A DNA stretch of 64,000 bases from Leucobacter sp. cx-328. GTDB lineage: Bacteria > Actinomycetota > Actinomycetes > Actinomycetales > Microbacteriaceae. The notes below the pieces were generated by a model. The model made no database searches, was not told the origin of the DNA, and saw nothing but the letters and a program-made list of their open reading frames with translations. Shown here one piece after another: positions 62,651-64,000 of the stretch. The stretch covers positions 62,001-126,000 of the forward strand of contig NZ_JACVMX010000002.1 of assembly GCF_014530035.1 (NCBI RefSeq), read 5' to 3'. How positions within the stretch are numbered: the stretch's first letter is position 1; each line of letters begins with the position of its first letter. A program made the position numbers and the translations under genes.

Positions 62651-63298
62651 TTAGAAGCGCCAGACGACCGTCTGGAAGTCTGCGGGAGGCTCAGGGGTCC
62701 AGTTCTCAACCTTGGTGACGAGACCAGATCCGCCGGGAACGTTCGACTGGATGATCGTGTACGTGCCATCGCCGTTCACGCCGGTGATGAGCAGCGTGTG
62801 CACGCCCGAAACCCATGAGGTGGGGGAGTCGATGCTCTCGTACTGAATAACATCACCGGGCTGTGCGTCGGAGATGCCGAGGCGCACTGCGTCACGGTAT
62901 GCGCTGACGGGGTCGCTGCCGCCGTCCCAGTACGCGTTGCCCGCCAGAAGCCAGCGACGTGCTGACTGGATGCACTCGCCTGGGGCGCTCCAGCCGGTTG
63001 CGCGGCTCGTGCCAACTTCCGATTCTGCAGCGGCGATTGCCTTGTCGACGTCGAAGTTGTGACCGGCGCTGCCGGAGATAGAGGTGAGCTCGAGGATCGA
63101 AGGCTGGTCAGCCTCGAAATCGAACTGCGTGGTTTCAAACGTCTGTGCTGCGGGTACAGCCGCCACCGTTGAGGTCGGGGTGACCGAGTAGTCCACAGCG
63201 TCTGAAGAGCCGGTTGCTGCGAACGCAGGTGCCGCGCAGAGGGAGAAGGTGGTGACCGCGACTACTCCGACAATCAGCGGCTTAAACGGTGAACGCAC
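62651..63298 (-). CDS. Secreted NlpC/P60-like or CHAP-like peptidase
   Basis: A 215-residue exported protein. The signal peptide ends near PAFA-A (residue 27), followed by a low-complexity linker. The catalytic domain (about residues 80-215) has the probable nucleophile Cys-109 in GECIQSARRWL, QPGDVIQYES before the His, and His-167 in GVHTLLITG. It likely cleaves peptidoglycan peptides outside the cell, in amidase or endopeptidase manner. GTG 63298 follows GAGGAG. The closest family cannot be fixed by eye. Confidence 0.7.
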   Translation of the reverse strand: MRSPFKPLIVGVVAVTTFSLCAAPAFAATGSSDAVDYSVTPTSTVAAVPAAQTFETTQFDFEADQPSILELTSISGSAGHNFDVDKAIAAAESEVGTSRATGWSAPGECIQSARRWLLAGNAYWDGGSDPVSAYRDAVRLGISDAQPGDVIQYESIDSPTSWVSGVHTLLITGVNGDGTYTIIQSNVPGGSGLVTKVENWTPEPPADFQTVVWRF

Positions 63299-63497
63299 CT
63301 GGTGGACTCCTCAACGGTTTTCGGTCCCCGCGGTCGCGGAAACAACTTGACCAGTATGCGTTACCTTTCTGTGATAATTCAAACCGAAATGAGAAAAAGT
63401 ACTGTGAACAGGGGCTTTGTATTTTCTGTGATTGTCGATGTGCGTCGCCGGTGCGAGTTCAGGTAATGTGGTCTCCTGTTGGTGCACGCACCAGCAT

Positions 63498-63585
63498 GGA
63501 GGATTCGCATAGCGGCCTAGTGCGCACGCCTGGAACGCGTGTTGGGTTAACGCCCTCAGGGGTTCAAATCCCCTATCCTCCGCCA
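63498..63585 (+). tRNA. tRNA-Ser (anticodon GGA)
   Basis: An 88-nt class II tRNA. The acceptor GGAGGAT (63498-63504) pairs with ATCCTCC (63575-63581), followed by G and an encoded CCA. The anticodon stem CACGC/GCGTG holds the loop CTGGAAC (anticodon GGA). A long variable arm and T arm AGGGGTTCAAATCCCCT are present. It reads UCC/UCU serine codons. Confidence 0.95.
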
Positions 63586-63590
63586 CAGGG

Positions 63591-63630
63591 AAAGCCCCTC
63601 GCAGAAGTTCGACTTCTGCGAGGGGCTTTT
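63591..63630 (+). terminator. Terminator after tRNA-Ser
   Basis: AAAGCCCCTCGCAGAAG (63591-63607) pairs with CTTCTGCGAGGGGCTTTT (63613-63630), starting 6 bases after the tRNA CCA. Confidence 0.92.
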
Positions 63631-63697
63631 GGTTTGTGTTGACGCGTGCGCGTGGCCCTGGGTGGATCCGCGCTGCTTGCGCTCCGATCCGCGCCCG

Positions 63698-63762
63698 AAC
63701 CCGCGCCCCCAACCCGCGCCCCCAACCCGCGCCCCCAACCCGCGCCCCCAACCTGCGCTCCG
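63698..63762. repeat. Tandem array of 13-bp GC-rich units
   Basis: AACCCGCGCCCCC occurs four times exactly (63698-63749) and once with three changes (63750-63762). It follows a degenerate unit and abuts palindrome copy B. Confidence 0.9.
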
Positions 63763-63772
63763 ACCCGCGCCC

Positions 63773-63866
63773 CAACCCCGCGAAAATGGCCGTTTCTTGC
63801 ACAGCGACCCCTTTCATACGCATGAAAGGGGCGATCTCGGCAGAAACGGTCGGTTTCGCGGGGTTG
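63773..63866. repeat. Interspersed palindromic repeat, copy B
   Basis: CAACCCCGCGAAA (63773-63785) pairs with TTTCGCGGGGTTG (63854-63866), a second stem CCGTTTCT/AGAAACGG lies inside (63790-63797 and 63842-63849), and the core CCCCTTTCATACGCATGAAAGGGG (63808-63831 by arms) is shared in part with copy A (TTCATACGCATGAA). It lies upstream of yajQ. Confidence 0.88.
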
Positions 63867-63904
63867 AGGGGACGGGCAGAGCGCAACAAGGTACAGTTTG
63901 AGGC

Positions 63905-64000
63905 ATGGCTGATTCTTCATTTGACGTAGTGAGCAAGATCGACTCGATGGAGGTCGAAAACGCTATCAACCAGGCCCGCAAGGAGGTCGAGCAGCGTTAC
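63905..64000 (+). CDS. yajQ: YajQ-family nucleotide-binding protein (partial)
   Basis: Only the first 32 codons are present, and the gene runs off the window. [20 protein letters not shown] is the conserved start of the YajQ family, cytoplasmic proteins linked to binding of cyclic di-GMP or RNA. It lies 39 bases after palindrome copy B. Confidence 0.85.
   Translation, partial: MADSSFDVVSKIDSMEVENAINQARKEVEQRY

Noticed and set aside
63698-63762. CRISPR array
   Set aside because: Units of 13 bp are directly adjacent with no unique spacers and there are no cas genes.

Overview
The window is a high-GC actinobacterial chromosome segment. Its gene order and content (mycothiol genes, rpsF-ssb-rpsR-rplI-dnaB, TrpXYZ-type transporter, thin intergenic spacing, actinobacterial DnaA boxes) suggest Microbacteriaceae, perhaps a Leucobacter-like genus. 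That placement is inference from gene content, not from a marker comparison. trxA-trxB and the CCA-adding enzyme at the left edge usually lie close to the replication origin in actinobacteria, so oriC is probably a short way left of base 1. I see no plasmid, prophage, insertion sequence or CRISPR array.

Layout. 1-11.3 kb: thioredoxin and its reductase, a secreted DUF6049-type membrane protein, CCA tRNA nucleotidyltransferase, and three genes of inositol and mycothiol metabolism (mshB-like, ino1, mshA-like), interrupted by a sortase-anchored beta-helix surface protein. 11.3-16.2 kb: ribosomal and replication operon rpsF-ssb-rpsR-rplI, an AT-rich spacer holding a cluster of DnaA boxes, then dnaB and two small membrane proteins. 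16.4-19.8 kb: siderophore-interacting reductase, purB, LMW protein tyrosine phosphatase and a holin-4-like membrane protein. 19.9-23.5 kb: E1 alpha, E1 beta and E2 of a 2-oxoacid dehydrogenase. 23.7-29.1 kb: CitA/CitB-type two-component system divergent from a tripartite tricarboxylate transporter (tctC-tctB-tctA). 29.3-35.7 kb: copper/metal efflux (copZ-copA-CDF) under a CsoR-like operator, YibE/F protein and an amidase. 35.7-40 kb: zinc uptake ABC system with two different permeases and a Fur/Zur regulator. 40.1-43.8 kb: a large RND transporter carrying a coiled-coil insertion. 44.2-51 kb: GDSL hydrolase, FadR-type regulator, PEBP protein, aromatic/histidinol-phosphate aminotransferase and a TrpXYZ-type ABC importer. 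51-56 kb: thiamine-precursor ABC importer behind a TPP riboswitch, divergent from YkoF and an NtaA-like flavin monooxygenase. 56-59.7 kb: a 1213-residue PutA-like protein whose catalytic residues appear to be lost. 59.6-64 kb: lipoprotein, HxlR regulator with a flavin/F420-type oxidoreductase pair, a secreted NlpC/P60-like protein, tRNA-Ser(GGA) and the start of yajQ.

The most interesting signals are the DnaA-box cluster in front of dnaB, the intact but active-site-less PutA paralogue, a family of four roughly 90-bp interspersed palindromes (three between convergent genes), a strongly over-represented 10-mer (GATCCGCGCC), and the thiamine locus pairing YkoF with an uncharacterised monooxygenase.
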